Origin: JAJPHF01 sp035293805
Lineage (GTDB): Bacteria > Chloroflexota > UBA6077 > JAJPHF01
Assembly: GCA_035293805.1 (NCBI GenBank)
Contig: DATGMD010000075.1
Location: 1 to 38,208 of the forward strand
Direction: 5' to 3'
Length of the DNA: 38,208 nucleotides
Positions 15,393 through 22,500 of this stretch are shown one piece after another; within the stretch, counting starts at the first letter, position 1; the number at the start of each line of letters is the position of its first letter. A program made the position numbers and the translations under genes. The notes beneath the pieces are model-generated. The model searched no databases and was not told where the DNA came from. It saw nothing but the letters and a program-made list of their open reading frames with translations.

Positions 15393-16567
15393 CGCGGCGC
15401 GACCGCGGGCGACGGCGGCGGTGACACGAAGCCGCCGGCGGGCGGCGGCGGCAGGTCGGGCGGTGGCGGCGGGGCTATCCCGCTCGGCAGCGGCGGCGGG
15501 GTGATCACCGGCGCTGCAGGGAAGACGCCCCCCGGCCCAGGCTGCGACGGCGGCGGCGCGGTTGCGGGCGGTGGCGGGGGCGGGGTGTAGTAGGGGCCAC
15601 CCCCGACCGTGGTCATGCCGCCCACGCCGTAGTGCGACTGCGTCGGCGACTCGACACGCACCGACAGCAGGCGGCGATCGGCCTCGGGCCACGCGGCGAC
15701 CAGCAGCAGGCCGCTCCAGTCGCCCTCTTCCGGCAGCGCCCAGGCGCTCCACGCCAGGCCCTCGTCGGCCCCCCCACTCTGCCGCGTCCAGCCCGCCGCC
15801 GCCAGCTGCGCCGCGAAGTGCGCCTCTAGCTCGGACGGCGGGCGGGTCGTCTCGGCGGTCGCCTCCGACGACCAGCGGTTCGAGCCGCCGCCGTTGTTGC
15901 CGCCGGCCTGCAGCTCGACGCCGGGCGGCGGTGTCAGCGGGGGCAGCAGCATGGCTGCCATCGGCATCGACCGCGGGCCGGCGGGCGGCGCCGGCACGTT
16001 ACAGGGTCCCGGACTCGCGCTCGTACTGAGGCGCACGTCATTCGGCCCGGGGGTCCGGGCAAACACGGTGACCGAGAGCGACGGGCCTCCGGAATCCTGG
16101 CAGTAGGTCCGGCTGATGCTCGGCCCGCTGACCTGGAACCCGCCGGCGGGCATTGGCCCGACTGACGCCGCGTGCCAGCCCTGCGCCTCCAGGTCGCGCT
16201 CGTAGAACCCCAGCACGTCCTCCCGCGTGCCCGGCGCGTCCAGCACCACCGTCGTGCCCGCCAGCGGCCCGCCGCTGCGCACCATGCTGCCAACGACGCG
16301 CGCGCCGGGCGGCAGCGTGAGCGTGAACGGCAACGCGTCCGGCACCTGGCCGGGCAGGAGCTGTACGGTAGGCGCCGGCTGCTGGCCGGTCGGCCCGGGG
16401 TAGGGCATGGCGAGCAGGCGCTCGGCCAGCTCCTCCACCGGCGACGTGGGACCTGGCTGCTGTGCGCGGGCCGCCGGCCCGGCCGCGCTGCCGACGACGC
16501 CCAGCACGGCAATGCCCGCGATGCCGAGCAGGCTGCCGATGAGGTTCCACGGTGACCCCCGCATCAT
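15389..16567 (-). CDS. secreted protein with two related alpha/beta repeats and a Pro-rich tail
   Basis: A 392-residue protein not assigned to a named family. The start is ATG 16567, behind GGGAGGGTT. A signal peptide or anchor (NLIGSLLGIAGIAVLGVVGSAAGPAARAQ) is followed by two similar regions. One contains VLGFYERDLEAQGWHAAS and the other LEAHFAAQLAAAGWTRQS, each a helix ending in GW followed by a strand. Two Cys occur between them. The last 80 or so residues are Pro-rich (PPPPPP runs), likely a wall-spanning or low-complexity tail. An extended -10 promoter lies at 16609-16617. The protein is probably exported; function unknown. It precedes no obvious partner. Confidence 0.75.
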   Translation of the reverse strand: MMRGSPWNLIGSLLGIAGIAVLGVVGSAAGPAARAQQPGPTSPVEELAERLLAMPYPGPTGQQPAPTVQLLPGQVPDALPFTLTLPPGARVVGSMVRSGGPLAGTTVVLDAPGTREDVLGFYERDLEAQGWHAASVGPMPAGGFQVSGPSISRTYCQDSGGPSLSVTVFARTPGPNDVRLSTSASPGPCNVPAPPAGPRSMPMAAMLLPPLTPPPGVELQAGGNNGGGSNRWSSEATAETTRPPSELEAHFAAQLAAAGWTRQSGGADEGLAWSAWALPEEGDWSGLLLVAAWPEADRRLLSVRVESPTQSHYGVGGMTTVGGGPYYTPPPPPPATAPPPSQPGPGGVFPAAPVITPPPLPSGIAPPPPPDLPPPPAGGFVSPPPSPAVAPR

Positions 16568-16608
16568 AACCCTCCCTGGACGCGTTGTGTTACATGGCCG
16601 AGTGGCCC

Positions 16609-16617
16609 AGTGTAGCA
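16609..16617 (-). promoter_or_regulatory. extended -10 promoter of the Pro-rich protein gene
   Basis: TGC-TACACT on the minus strand, within GTGCTACACTG as at 1353-1363, about 42 nt before the start codon. A CTGGCG lies 18 nt upstream as a possible -35. Confidence 0.4.
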
Positions 16618-16711
16618 CCGGCGCCTCGCGCGCGCCAGGATCACTAAAGAGCTGGCCGAGGCGGGTGTGTGCGGTTGGCTGCGCCAATCTTCCACACCCA
16701 CCTCAACCGGC

Positions 16712-18172
16712 CTAGCGCCCGCGGAGGGAGCCGCGGCGGAAGGGCGCCCGGTCGGACGACGGGCCGCGGGGCCGGGCGGCGCGGCCGGGCGGCAAGCCCG
16801 GCGCGCCGCTGTCGCCGATGCGGTAGGGCGGCACCTGGATCGAGAAGCAGGTGGTGATCCGCTGGTCCTGCATCCGCGAGCTGATGCGCGGCTCGAACTC
16901 TTCCAGCGAGAGGTTGGTGGTGATGACGGTGGGCAGGCGGGCGTTGTAGCGGTGGTTGAGGATCTGGAACAGTTTCTCCTGCGCCCACGGCGTGCTGCTC
17001 TGCGCCCCAAGGTCGTCCAGCACGAGCAGCGGGGCGGCGCGGATAGCCTCGAATAGCTCGTCGTAGGTCACGCGGCTGTCGGGACTGTAGGTGGCGCGCA
17101 GGTGGTCGAGAAGGTCGGGCACCACCACGAAGTAGGCAGCCTGGCCGCGATTCTGGCAGGCGTTGGCGATGGCCGCGGCCAGGTGGGTCTTGCCGCGGGC
17201 AGGGTCGCCCATGAAGACGAGCCAGCCGTCCGGCTGCTGCGCGAACGTCCGCGCGAGCGCGAGCGCCCGGGCCAGGTTTTGCACGCCCTCCTCATCCACC
17301 GCCATGCCGTGCGGGTCGAACGTCTCGAAGGTCATGCTGGCCAGCAGGTCGGCCGACAGGCCCGCGCCCAACCGCTGCAAGGCGCTGGACTGCCACTCCT
17401 CCACGACGCACACTTGCGCCAGCGTCGGGTCGGCCAGGCGGGCGCGCAGTCGCTCGTCCAGCTCCTCTAGGCGGTGGTTGGTGGTGACGACGAGGGGGAG
17501 CTGCGCGTTGTAGCGGTGGTTCAGGAGCTGGAACAGCTTCTCCTGCGCCCACGGCGTCGCGCTCTGGGTGCCGAGGTCGTCGAGAATCAGCAGCGGCGCG
17601 TTGCGCACGTTCTCGAAGAGATCGTCGTAGGTGACCTCGCTGGTAGGGTGGAACGCGGCCCGCAGGTAGTCGAGCAGGTCGGGCACGACCTGGAAGATCG
17701 CGGGCGCGCCGGCCGCGATGCGCGCGTTCGCGATGGCGGCGGCCAGGTGGGTCTTGCCGCTGCCAGACGGCCCGAGCAGCACCAGCCAGCCGTTCGGCTC
17801 GGCGGCGTACTCGACGGCGGCGGTGTAGGCGCGACGGAAGCGCTCACGGCGCGCCGGCTCCGCGCTGCGGCCGTCCTTGACGAGCGTGTCGAAGGTGAGG
17901 CGCGTGAGCGGGCCGAGGTTGCTCAGGCGCTCCAGACGGGCGCGGCGCGCGTCGGTAACCTGCTCGGCGCGGCAGCTACAGGGGATCGCCCGGCCGAAGT
18001 CGGGATGCCCCACCGGCACGTCGCGGCGCACGAAGCCGGCGTCCCCGCAGAGGGGGCAACTGGGCGCCGCTTCACTTGCCTCGGCCTCAGTGCTGGACGA
18101 TGTGTCCGTAGCGTCCTTCGATAAAGCGCCGAGGATCTCGAGGCGCTTGAGGACGTCCCCCAGCGATTCCAC
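16712..18172 (-). CDS. DnaC/DnaI/IstB-like helicase loader with two tandem AAA+ domains
   Basis: A 486-residue protein. An N-terminal Cys cluster (C39, C42, C65, C67) resembles a zinc finger of DnaI-type loaders. Two complete AAA+ domains follow. Domain 1 has the P-loop GPSGSGKT (134-141) and Walker B ILDD (to D199). Domain 2 has GDPARGKT (322-329) and VLDD (to D387). Each is preceded by the family linker (LTFDTLVKDGR, MTFETFDPHG). The two copies are alike over long stretches (PDLLDYLRA/PDLLDHLRA, TPWAQEKLFQLLNHRYNAQLP/TPWAQEKLFQILNHRYNARLP), implying internal duplication. The GTG start overlaps the dnaD-like gene by 86 nt and lies behind R1-like GAGGGGAGAGGGGACC. The neighbourhood with dnaB and dnaD argues for replicative helicase loading rather than an IS21 helper. 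The C-terminal 35 residues are low-complexity. Confidence 0.85.
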   Translation of the reverse strand: MESLGDVLKRLEILGALSKDATDTSSSTEAEASEAAPSCPLCGDAGFVRRDVPVGHPDFGRAIPCSCRAEQVTDARRARLERLSNLGPLTRLTFDTLVKDGRSAEPARRERFRRAYTAAVEYAAEPNGWLVLLGPSGSGKTHLAAAIANARIAAGAPAIFQVVPDLLDYLRAAFHPTSEVTYDDLFENVRNAPLLILDDLGTQSATPWAQEKLFQLLNHRYNAQLPLVVTTNHRLEELDERLRARLADPTLAQVCVVEEWQSSALQRLGAGLSADLLASMTFETFDPHGMAVDEEGVQNLARALALARTFAQQPDGWLVFMGDPARGKTHLAAAIANACQNRGQAAYFVVVPDLLDHLRATYSPDSRVTYDELFEAIRAAPLLVLDDLGAQSSTPWAQEKLFQILNHRYNARLPTVITTNLSLEEFEPRISSRMQDQRITTCFSIQVPPYRIGDSGAPGLPPGRAARPRGPSSDRAPFRRGSLRGR

Positions 18173-19016
18173 GGTCCCCTCTCCCCTCTGTCGCCCACTT
18201 TTCCAGGATGCGCCGCACGTAGCGCCAGTGGCGGCGGTTGTAGCCGACGGCCGCGCGGAACGCTTCCTCCAGCCACTCGGGCGGGTAGGTCTCGGCGGCC
18301 TCGCGCAGCTCCTCGACGAGGAGCGGCGTGAGCAGGCCGATGTTTTGTTCGTACAGCTCGAAGATCGTCGGGCGGCGCGCGGGCAGCACGACGGGCGGCG
18401 CGGCCGGCCCGAGGTCCAGCCGCTGCTCGCCGCGCGCGAGCCGCGCCACGAGCTGGCGGTGCGCCGGCGTGTTCAGGAACAGCAAGAGGTCGCCCCCTGC
18501 GGCTCCCCAATCCTGGGGGGAGGTAGAAAGGGGAGCCGGGGGGGACACCCCCACCGCCCCGGCAGGGGAGCCCCCCTGCACCCCCCGAGGCGAGTTCTCC
18601 CTTTCTCCCTGAGAGCAGGGCGGGATGAGGGCGACGGACTCCCTCTCCCCCTGGGAGAGGGTCGGGGTGAGGGCCGGCCCAGCAACCGCACGCCCCTGCC
18701 CCGCTGGAGATGCAGCTACCGGAACCACCAGAAACACGCCGCGCGCCACGGCGAGGCGCACGCCTTCCGCGAGCGCGTCTTCGGGGCTCAGGCCGCCGGT
18801 GGCTTGCAGGCTGGCGACGGTCGCCGCGTCGGCGCGCAGCTCGCTCGTGCGCACGTAGCGCGGGTAGGCGCGCTTCGCGTCGAGCAGGCGCAGCGCGTGC
18901 AGGGTGACCTTTAGCTCGGCGAGGCTCTCGGCCTCGGCCAGCACGGCGCGCAGCCAGAGCGTCGGGATGCGCGTCGTCGCGGCCCGATCCGGAAAGCCGG
19001 GAAAGGCGCGCATCAT
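18087..19016 (-). CDS. DnaD-domain replication initiation protein with an in-frame repeat insertion
   Basis: A 309-residue protein. The N-terminal half resembles a DnaD winged-helix region (FPDRAATTRIPTLWLRAVL). The C-terminal half is a DnaD/DnaB_2 domain (FELYEQNIGLLTPLLVEELREA...) ending with the YxxxIxxxW signature in YVRRILEKWATEG. Such proteins remodel origin DNA and recruit the helicase with a DnaI-type loader. About 70 residues between VFLVVPVAA and DLLLFLNTP are low-complexity (TPTLSQGERES...). They come from an R1 repeat, so the protein has an expanded disordered loop. A basic tail follows the DnaD domain and overlaps the loader gene. The start ATGATG overlaps the dnaB stop (ATGA), so it is translationally coupled to dnaB. 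Confidence 0.82.
   Translation of the reverse strand: MMRAFPGFPDRAATTRIPTLWLRAVLAEAESLAELKVTLHALRLLDAKRAYPRYVRTSELRADAATVASLQATGGLSPEDALAEGVRLAVARGVFLVVPVAASPAGQGRAVAGPALTPTLSQGERESVALIPPCSQGERENSPRGVQGGSPAGAVGVSPPAPLSTSPQDWGAAGGDLLLFLNTPAHRQLVARLARGEQRLDLGPAAPPVVLPARRPTIFELYEQNIGLLTPLLVEELREAAETYPPEWLEEAFRAAVGYNRRHWRYVRRILEKWATEGRGDRGIAGGRPQAPRDPRRFIEGRYGHIVQH
18490..18715. repeat. R1 repeat inserted in the dnaD-like gene
   Basis: C/G-tract palindromic units (CCCCCTGCGGCTCCCCAATC, CTCCCTCTCCCCCTGGGAGA and others) keep the reading frame open. The insertion separates the two conserved halves of the protein. Confidence 0.72.
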
Positions 19017-21625
19017 CGCTCGACCCCGAGGTCGACGAACTTCGTCAGCTTTTCGAGCCAGAGCAGCGACACCTGGCCGGTCGGGCCGTTGCGGTGCTTC
19101 GCGACGTGAATCTCCGCGATGCCCTTGTTCTCCGTGTCGCGGTCGTAGACCTCCTCGCGGTAGATGAACATGACGACGTCAGCATCTTGTTCAATGCTGT
19201 TGTGTACTACCATCCCATTCGCCACGAAGTTGTGGGTTCCGGGGACCGTCATGTCGTAGACGTCGGCCTCGCCGTCCGGCTCGATGGCAACGATCTGATC
19301 CCAATACACGTCGGCAGCGGCCACTTCCCGCAGCCTTTGATCCTGTAGCAGCTCGGCGTAGTTGGTCAGCGTCTGCCGCGTGGGGGCGAACGAGAAGTGG
19401 CTGGTGCCGCCGTAGCTGGTGCCCCGCAGGGCGGCCATCTGGCGCTGCGACACGCCGAGCGCCTGCATCGCCGTCCTCACGTCGCGCCAGACTTCCAGGG
19501 GCACGGTGTCATTATTCGGATTTGGCGCCACGGTGCGATACAGGTCCTCGATCTCAGCCAACTGTTCGACCCGGTCGCCAAATGCCCCTACCGCTCGGGC
19601 GAACTTCAGTTGCTCGGTACTGCCTGTCACGTGGATCTGATAGCCGACACGCTGGTCCCCCTTCCGGGTGCTATAGACCCGCGACGCGATACCCAAGCGG
19701 ACAAGAAGGTGCTGCACCTGGCTCGCCAGGTAGGGGCTGGTCGTCGCGTAGTACACGGTGCCGGTCTGGCCATGTGCCGTCCGGCGCAAGCGGGTGCATC
19801 CATCGGTGGCCCAGAGATGGCGGAGGAAGAGCCCGATCTGCGCGCTCGACAGGCGGAAGATGGCCTCCGGGATCACCTTCTCGTACGAGTGCTGACCGTC
19901 GATGCCAAGCTCCCGAAGCCAGACGTGGATGGGATTTGGCGACCATCGGTTGCCGCCCGCCGTCAGGTACACGTGTTGCCAGCTACTCTGGACTACGCGG
20001 CGAGCGACCACGCCGAACACCTGTTTGGCTGCCTGCTCGACCGCCGCGCGGTTCGCTTCGGAGGCGCTCGTGTAGTGCAGGGGTTGCCTCCGAACATAGC
20101 AGCCATCGCCAATCAGATGGGCGAGCAAGACGAGACGATCGTCGTCCCACAGTTGGGCGGCGGGGGGCTCGGGGTAGCGGCGAGGGAGCGCGATGCGCTC
20201 GCCCACCGCGAGGTCCGCGAGGGCACGCCAGCCGTGCAGCACCCGGAAGGGATGGTTCGCGGTGGCGCGAATGGTCCGGCCGCTGCGCGTTGTTAGACGA
20301 TAGACCGGGCGGTGCCCGGTCAACCAGACGCGGCTGGCGCGGCCGTGCGTGACCTGCCAGCCGTCGAGCGTTACGACCTCGGGCTGCTGCCCCACCAGCG
20401 CCGCGATCGGCACCCGCCGCCCGTCCGCGAGGGCCACCAGGGTATCGCCCGTAAGGCAGCCCGACTCGCGGAGGTCCGAGAGCATGGGGATGTGGGGCGA
20501 GCGGCTCTCGACGGCGCGGGAGAGCTGACTGAGCGCCACCACGGGCACGTCCAGCTCGCGGGCGAGCGCCTTCAGCGAGCGCGAGATCTCGCTGATCTCG
20601 TTGACGCGGTTCTCCTTGCCGTTGCCTTGAATCAGCTGGAGGTAGTCCACGACCAGCAGGTCCAGGCCGCCTAGCTCCTGGTGCAGGCGCCGCGACTTGG
20701 CCCGCAGCTCCGAGAGCGCGATGTTCGGCGTGTCGTCCAGGTAGATCGGCGCGCTCGCCAGTGTGCCGAGCGCATCGGCCAGCTTGCGCCGCTCGACTTG
20801 CCCCAGAAGGCCCTGCCGCAGGCGGCTGGAGTCCACGCCCGACTCGCTGAACAGGAGGCGCTGCGCGAGCTGGGCGAGCGACATCTCCAGGCTGAAGATG
20901 CCCACCTTGGCGCCGAAGTCGACCGAGGCGTTGCGCGCCAGGCAGAGCGCGAACGACGACTTGCCCATGCTGGGCCGCGCCGCGACGATGACCAGGTCGG
21001 AGCGCTGCAGGCCGCCGAGCAGCTTGTCCAGGTCCTTGTAGCTGGTGGGGATGCCGCGCTCCAGGCGGTCCACGTCGGCGGCCAGCAGCAGCTGCTCCCA
21101 GTACTCGCGCAGCACGTCCGCCAGCTTCCGGAAGTCGCGGCTGAGGCGCCGCTCGGCCACCGCGAACAGCACCTGCTCCGCCTCTTCGAGCGCCTTCTCG
21201 GCCTCCAGGCTCTCGTCGTAGCCGAGGCCGGCGATGCGGCCGGCGGCACGGATCAGCCGGCGACGGAGCGAGGCTTGCTCGACGATGCGGGCGTACTGCT
21301 CGACGTGCAGCGAGGTCGGCACCTCGTTGAACAGCGAGGAGAGGTAGACGAGGCCGCCCACCTCGTCGTAGCGCCCGGTGCGCTGCAGCTCGTCGGAGAG
21401 CGTGAGGTAGTCGACGGGCTCGCGGCGCTCGTACAGCGCCACCATCGCGGCGAAAATCGTGGCGTTGCGCTCGCGGTAGAAGTCGGCGGGACGCAGGAAC
21501 GTCGCGACGCGCCCGATGGCGTCGCGGTCGATGAGCAGACCGCCGAGCACCGCGGCTTCGGCGTCCGTGTTGTGGGGAGGCAGCGGCTCCCGGCTGTTCT
21601 CAGCCGGCAGGTTCTCAATAGCCAT
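19013..21625 (-). CDS. dnaB: replicative DNA helicase DnaB containing an intein
   Basis: An 870-codon frame: 450 residues of DnaB interrupted by a 420-residue intein. The N-terminal domain starts LPPHNTDAEAAVLGGLLIDRDA. The RecA-like domain has Walker A ARPSMGKSS (K222), LVVDYLQLI as Walker B and ALSQLSRAVESR. The host sequence is cut at DLRESG and resumes SIEQDADVVMFIYREE, the known DnaB site where the Ssp DnaB intein sits. Splicing would yield a normal-length hexameric helicase. ATG 21625 has no Shine-Dalgarno: the upstream DNA is a GCTGATA heptamer array and the ATG itself lies in a GCTGATG unit. It lies downstream of rplI, across an R2 element, and upstream of the dnaD-like and loader genes. 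Confidence 0.95.
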   Translation of the reverse strand: MAIENLPAENSREPLPPHNTDAEAAVLGGLLIDRDAIGRVATFLRPADFYRERNATIFAAMVALYERREPVDYLTLSDELQRTGRYDEVGGLVYLSSLFNEVPTSLHVEQYARIVEQASLRRRLIRAAGRIAGLGYDESLEAEKALEEAEQVLFAVAERRLSRDFRKLADVLREYWEQLLLAADVDRLERGIPTSYKDLDKLLGGLQRSDLVIVAARPSMGKSSFALCLARNASVDFGAKVGIFSLEMSLAQLAQRLLFSESGVDSSRLRQGLLGQVERRKLADALGTLASAPIYLDDTPNIALSELRAKSRRLHQELGGLDLLVVDYLQLIQGNGKENRVNEISEISRSLKALARELDVPVVALSQLSRAVESRSPHIPMLSDLRESGCLTGDTLVALADGRRVPIAALVGQQPEVVTLDGWQVTHGRASRVWLTGHRPVYRLTTRSGRTIRATANHPFRVLHGWRALADLAVGERIALPRRYPEPPAAQLWDDDRLVLLAHLIGDGCYVRRQPLHYTSASEANRAAVEQAAKQVFGVVARRVVQSSWQHVYLTAGGNRWSPNPIHVWLRELGIDGQHSYEKVIPEAIFRLSSAQIGLFLRHLWATDGCTRLRRTAHGQTGTVYYATTSPYLASQVQHLLVRLGIASRVYSTRKGDQRVGYQIHVTGSTEQLKFARAVGAFGDRVEQLAEIEDLYRTVAPNPNNDTVPLEVWRDVRTAMQALGVSQRQMAALRGTSYGGTSHFSFAPTRQTLTNYAELLQDQRLREVAAADVYWDQIVAIEPDGEADVYDMTVPGTHNFVANGMVVHNSIEQDADVVMFIYREEVYDRDTENKGIAEIHVAKHRNGPTGQVSLLWLEKLTKFVDLGVER
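19199..20458 (-). mobile_element. DnaB intein with LAGLIDADG homing endonuclease
   Basis: 420 residues from Cys1 (CLTGDTLVALADG, block A) to Asn420 (MVVHN), followed by Ser of the C-extein. Block B has T66-A-N-H69. Two LAGLIDADG motifs are visible: LLAHLIGDGC (about 111-120) and LFLRHLWATDGC further on. Block F is VYDMTVPGTHNFVANG. All residues needed for splicing (Cys1, block-B His, penultimate His, Asn, Ser+1) are present. Both LAGLIDADG motifs keep their acidic residue, so the endonuclease may be active and the intein still mobile. Confidence 0.93.
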
Positions 21626-21766
21626 CAGCGCTCAGCTATCAGCAGGCGGCTTTCGGGTTGTCAGCGACGGCACTCGGGTTCGTTCCATCTCACGGCCTGC
21701 ACTCTCACCACATCTTAGCCGCGCCGCCGGGGAGCTGATAGCTGATGGCTGATAGCTGTTAGCTAA
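21622..21766. repeat. R2 element between rplI and dnaB
   Basis: Heptamer arrays in opposite orientation bound about 145 bp. The left side is GCCATCAGCGCTCAGCTATC and on; the right side is GCTGATAGCTGATGGCTGAT and on. This MITE-like arrangement matches that of 25999-26108. The left end overlaps the dnaB start codon and occupies its ribosome-binding region. Confidence 0.7.
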
Positions 21767-21769
21767 TTG

Positions 21770-22219
21770 CTACTCCTCCGCCTCGACGCGCACGGTGAGC
21801 GAGGCCGTGATGTCGTGGGCGAGGTGGACGGGCACCGTGTGGGTGCCCAGCTCGCGGATCGGCTCGTCGAGCACCAGCTTGCGACGGTCGAAGGCGGTGC
21901 CCAGCTCCTGGCCGAGCGCCGTGGCGATGTCGCTGGCGGTGATGGAGCCGTAGAGGCGGTCCTGGCCGCCGACGCGCGCCTTGAGCGTGAGCGTGGTGTT
22001 GTTCAGGCGGGCCGCCAGGGCGCGCGCCTCGGCCTCGGCCTGCGCCTGCCGCTTCGCCGACGACGCGCGCTGCGCCTCGACGTTCTTCAGCGCGCCAGGC
22101 GTCGCCGGGGCGGCGAGCCGCCGCGGGATGAGGAAATTGCGGGCGTACCCGTCCGCGACGTCCTTCACGTCGCCGACGGCGCCCAGGCCCTTCACGTCTT
22201 CGCGGAGCACGACTTTCAT
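21770..22219 (-). CDS. rplI: 50S ribosomal protein L9
   Basis: A 149-residue L9 protein that binds 23S rRNA domain V and extends from the ribosome beside the L1 stalk. The N-domain MKVVLREDVKGLGAVGDVKDVADGYARNFLIPRRLA is canonical. A long helix (KRQAQAEAEARALAARL) leads to the C-domain GSITASDIATALG...DEPIRELGTHTVPVHLAHDITASL. Length is normal. The ribosome-binding site is weak (CAAGA). An extended -10 promoter lies at 22260-22268. The rplI-dnaB order is conserved in many bacteria, so this promoter may also serve the helicase operon. Confidence 0.97.
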   Translation of the reverse strand: MKVVLREDVKGLGAVGDVKDVADGYARNFLIPRRLAAPATPGALKNVEAQRASSAKRQAQAEAEARALAARLNNTTLTLKARVGGQDRLYGSITASDIATALGQELGTAFDRRKLVLDEPIRELGTHTVPVHLAHDITASLTVRVEAEE

Positions 22220-22500
22220 CGGTCTTGATCCGTTCGTAAGTAGCGGTCGATGTGGTCGGATTATAGCAAAGGGCCGGGCGAGCGAGCGGCCGAGCGAGCC
22301 GCGCGCCCCGCGAGCAGGAGCGCGAAAGATTGTCGGCGGGGGTGTAACGTTTTGGCGCCTTTATCGTTCTATCCAGTAGGCACGCGTGCCCGGCTGCGCC
22401 CGGTGCGGCGGCGCCTGCAATCGCGCAAGGTCAAGTCCGAGTACTGAGAGCCAGAGTACGCGGCGGGAAGCCGACGTGAGGACGGGGAGGCTCGTTGCAG
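22220..22500. other. divergent intergenic region between rplI and the Thr-rich protein gene
   Basis: 281 bp holding the rplI promoter (22260-22268, minus). On the other side is a GC-rich leader for the Thr-rich protein, with a small GTACT-AGTAC hairpin near 22450 and GGGGAGG before the start. No gene is seen. I could not fit a known riboswitch consensus. Confidence 0.5.
22260..22268 (-). promoter_or_regulatory. extended -10 promoter of rplI
   Basis: TGC-TATAAT on the minus strand, a perfect extended -10, 41 nt before the rplI start codon. No -35 match is seen at 17-18 nt. Confidence 0.6.

Noticed and set aside
16712..18172. IstB helper of an IS21-type insertion sequence
   Set aside because: No istA transposase or terminal repeats are present. 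The gene is fused into the dnaB-dnaD operon and has a DnaI-like Cys cluster, so a replication loader fits better.
22430..22500. c-di-GMP (GEMM-like) or other riboswitch before the Thr-rich protein gene
   Set aside because: Some purine-rich and hairpin features are present, but the conserved core and tetraloop receptor of GEMM could not be fitted by eye.
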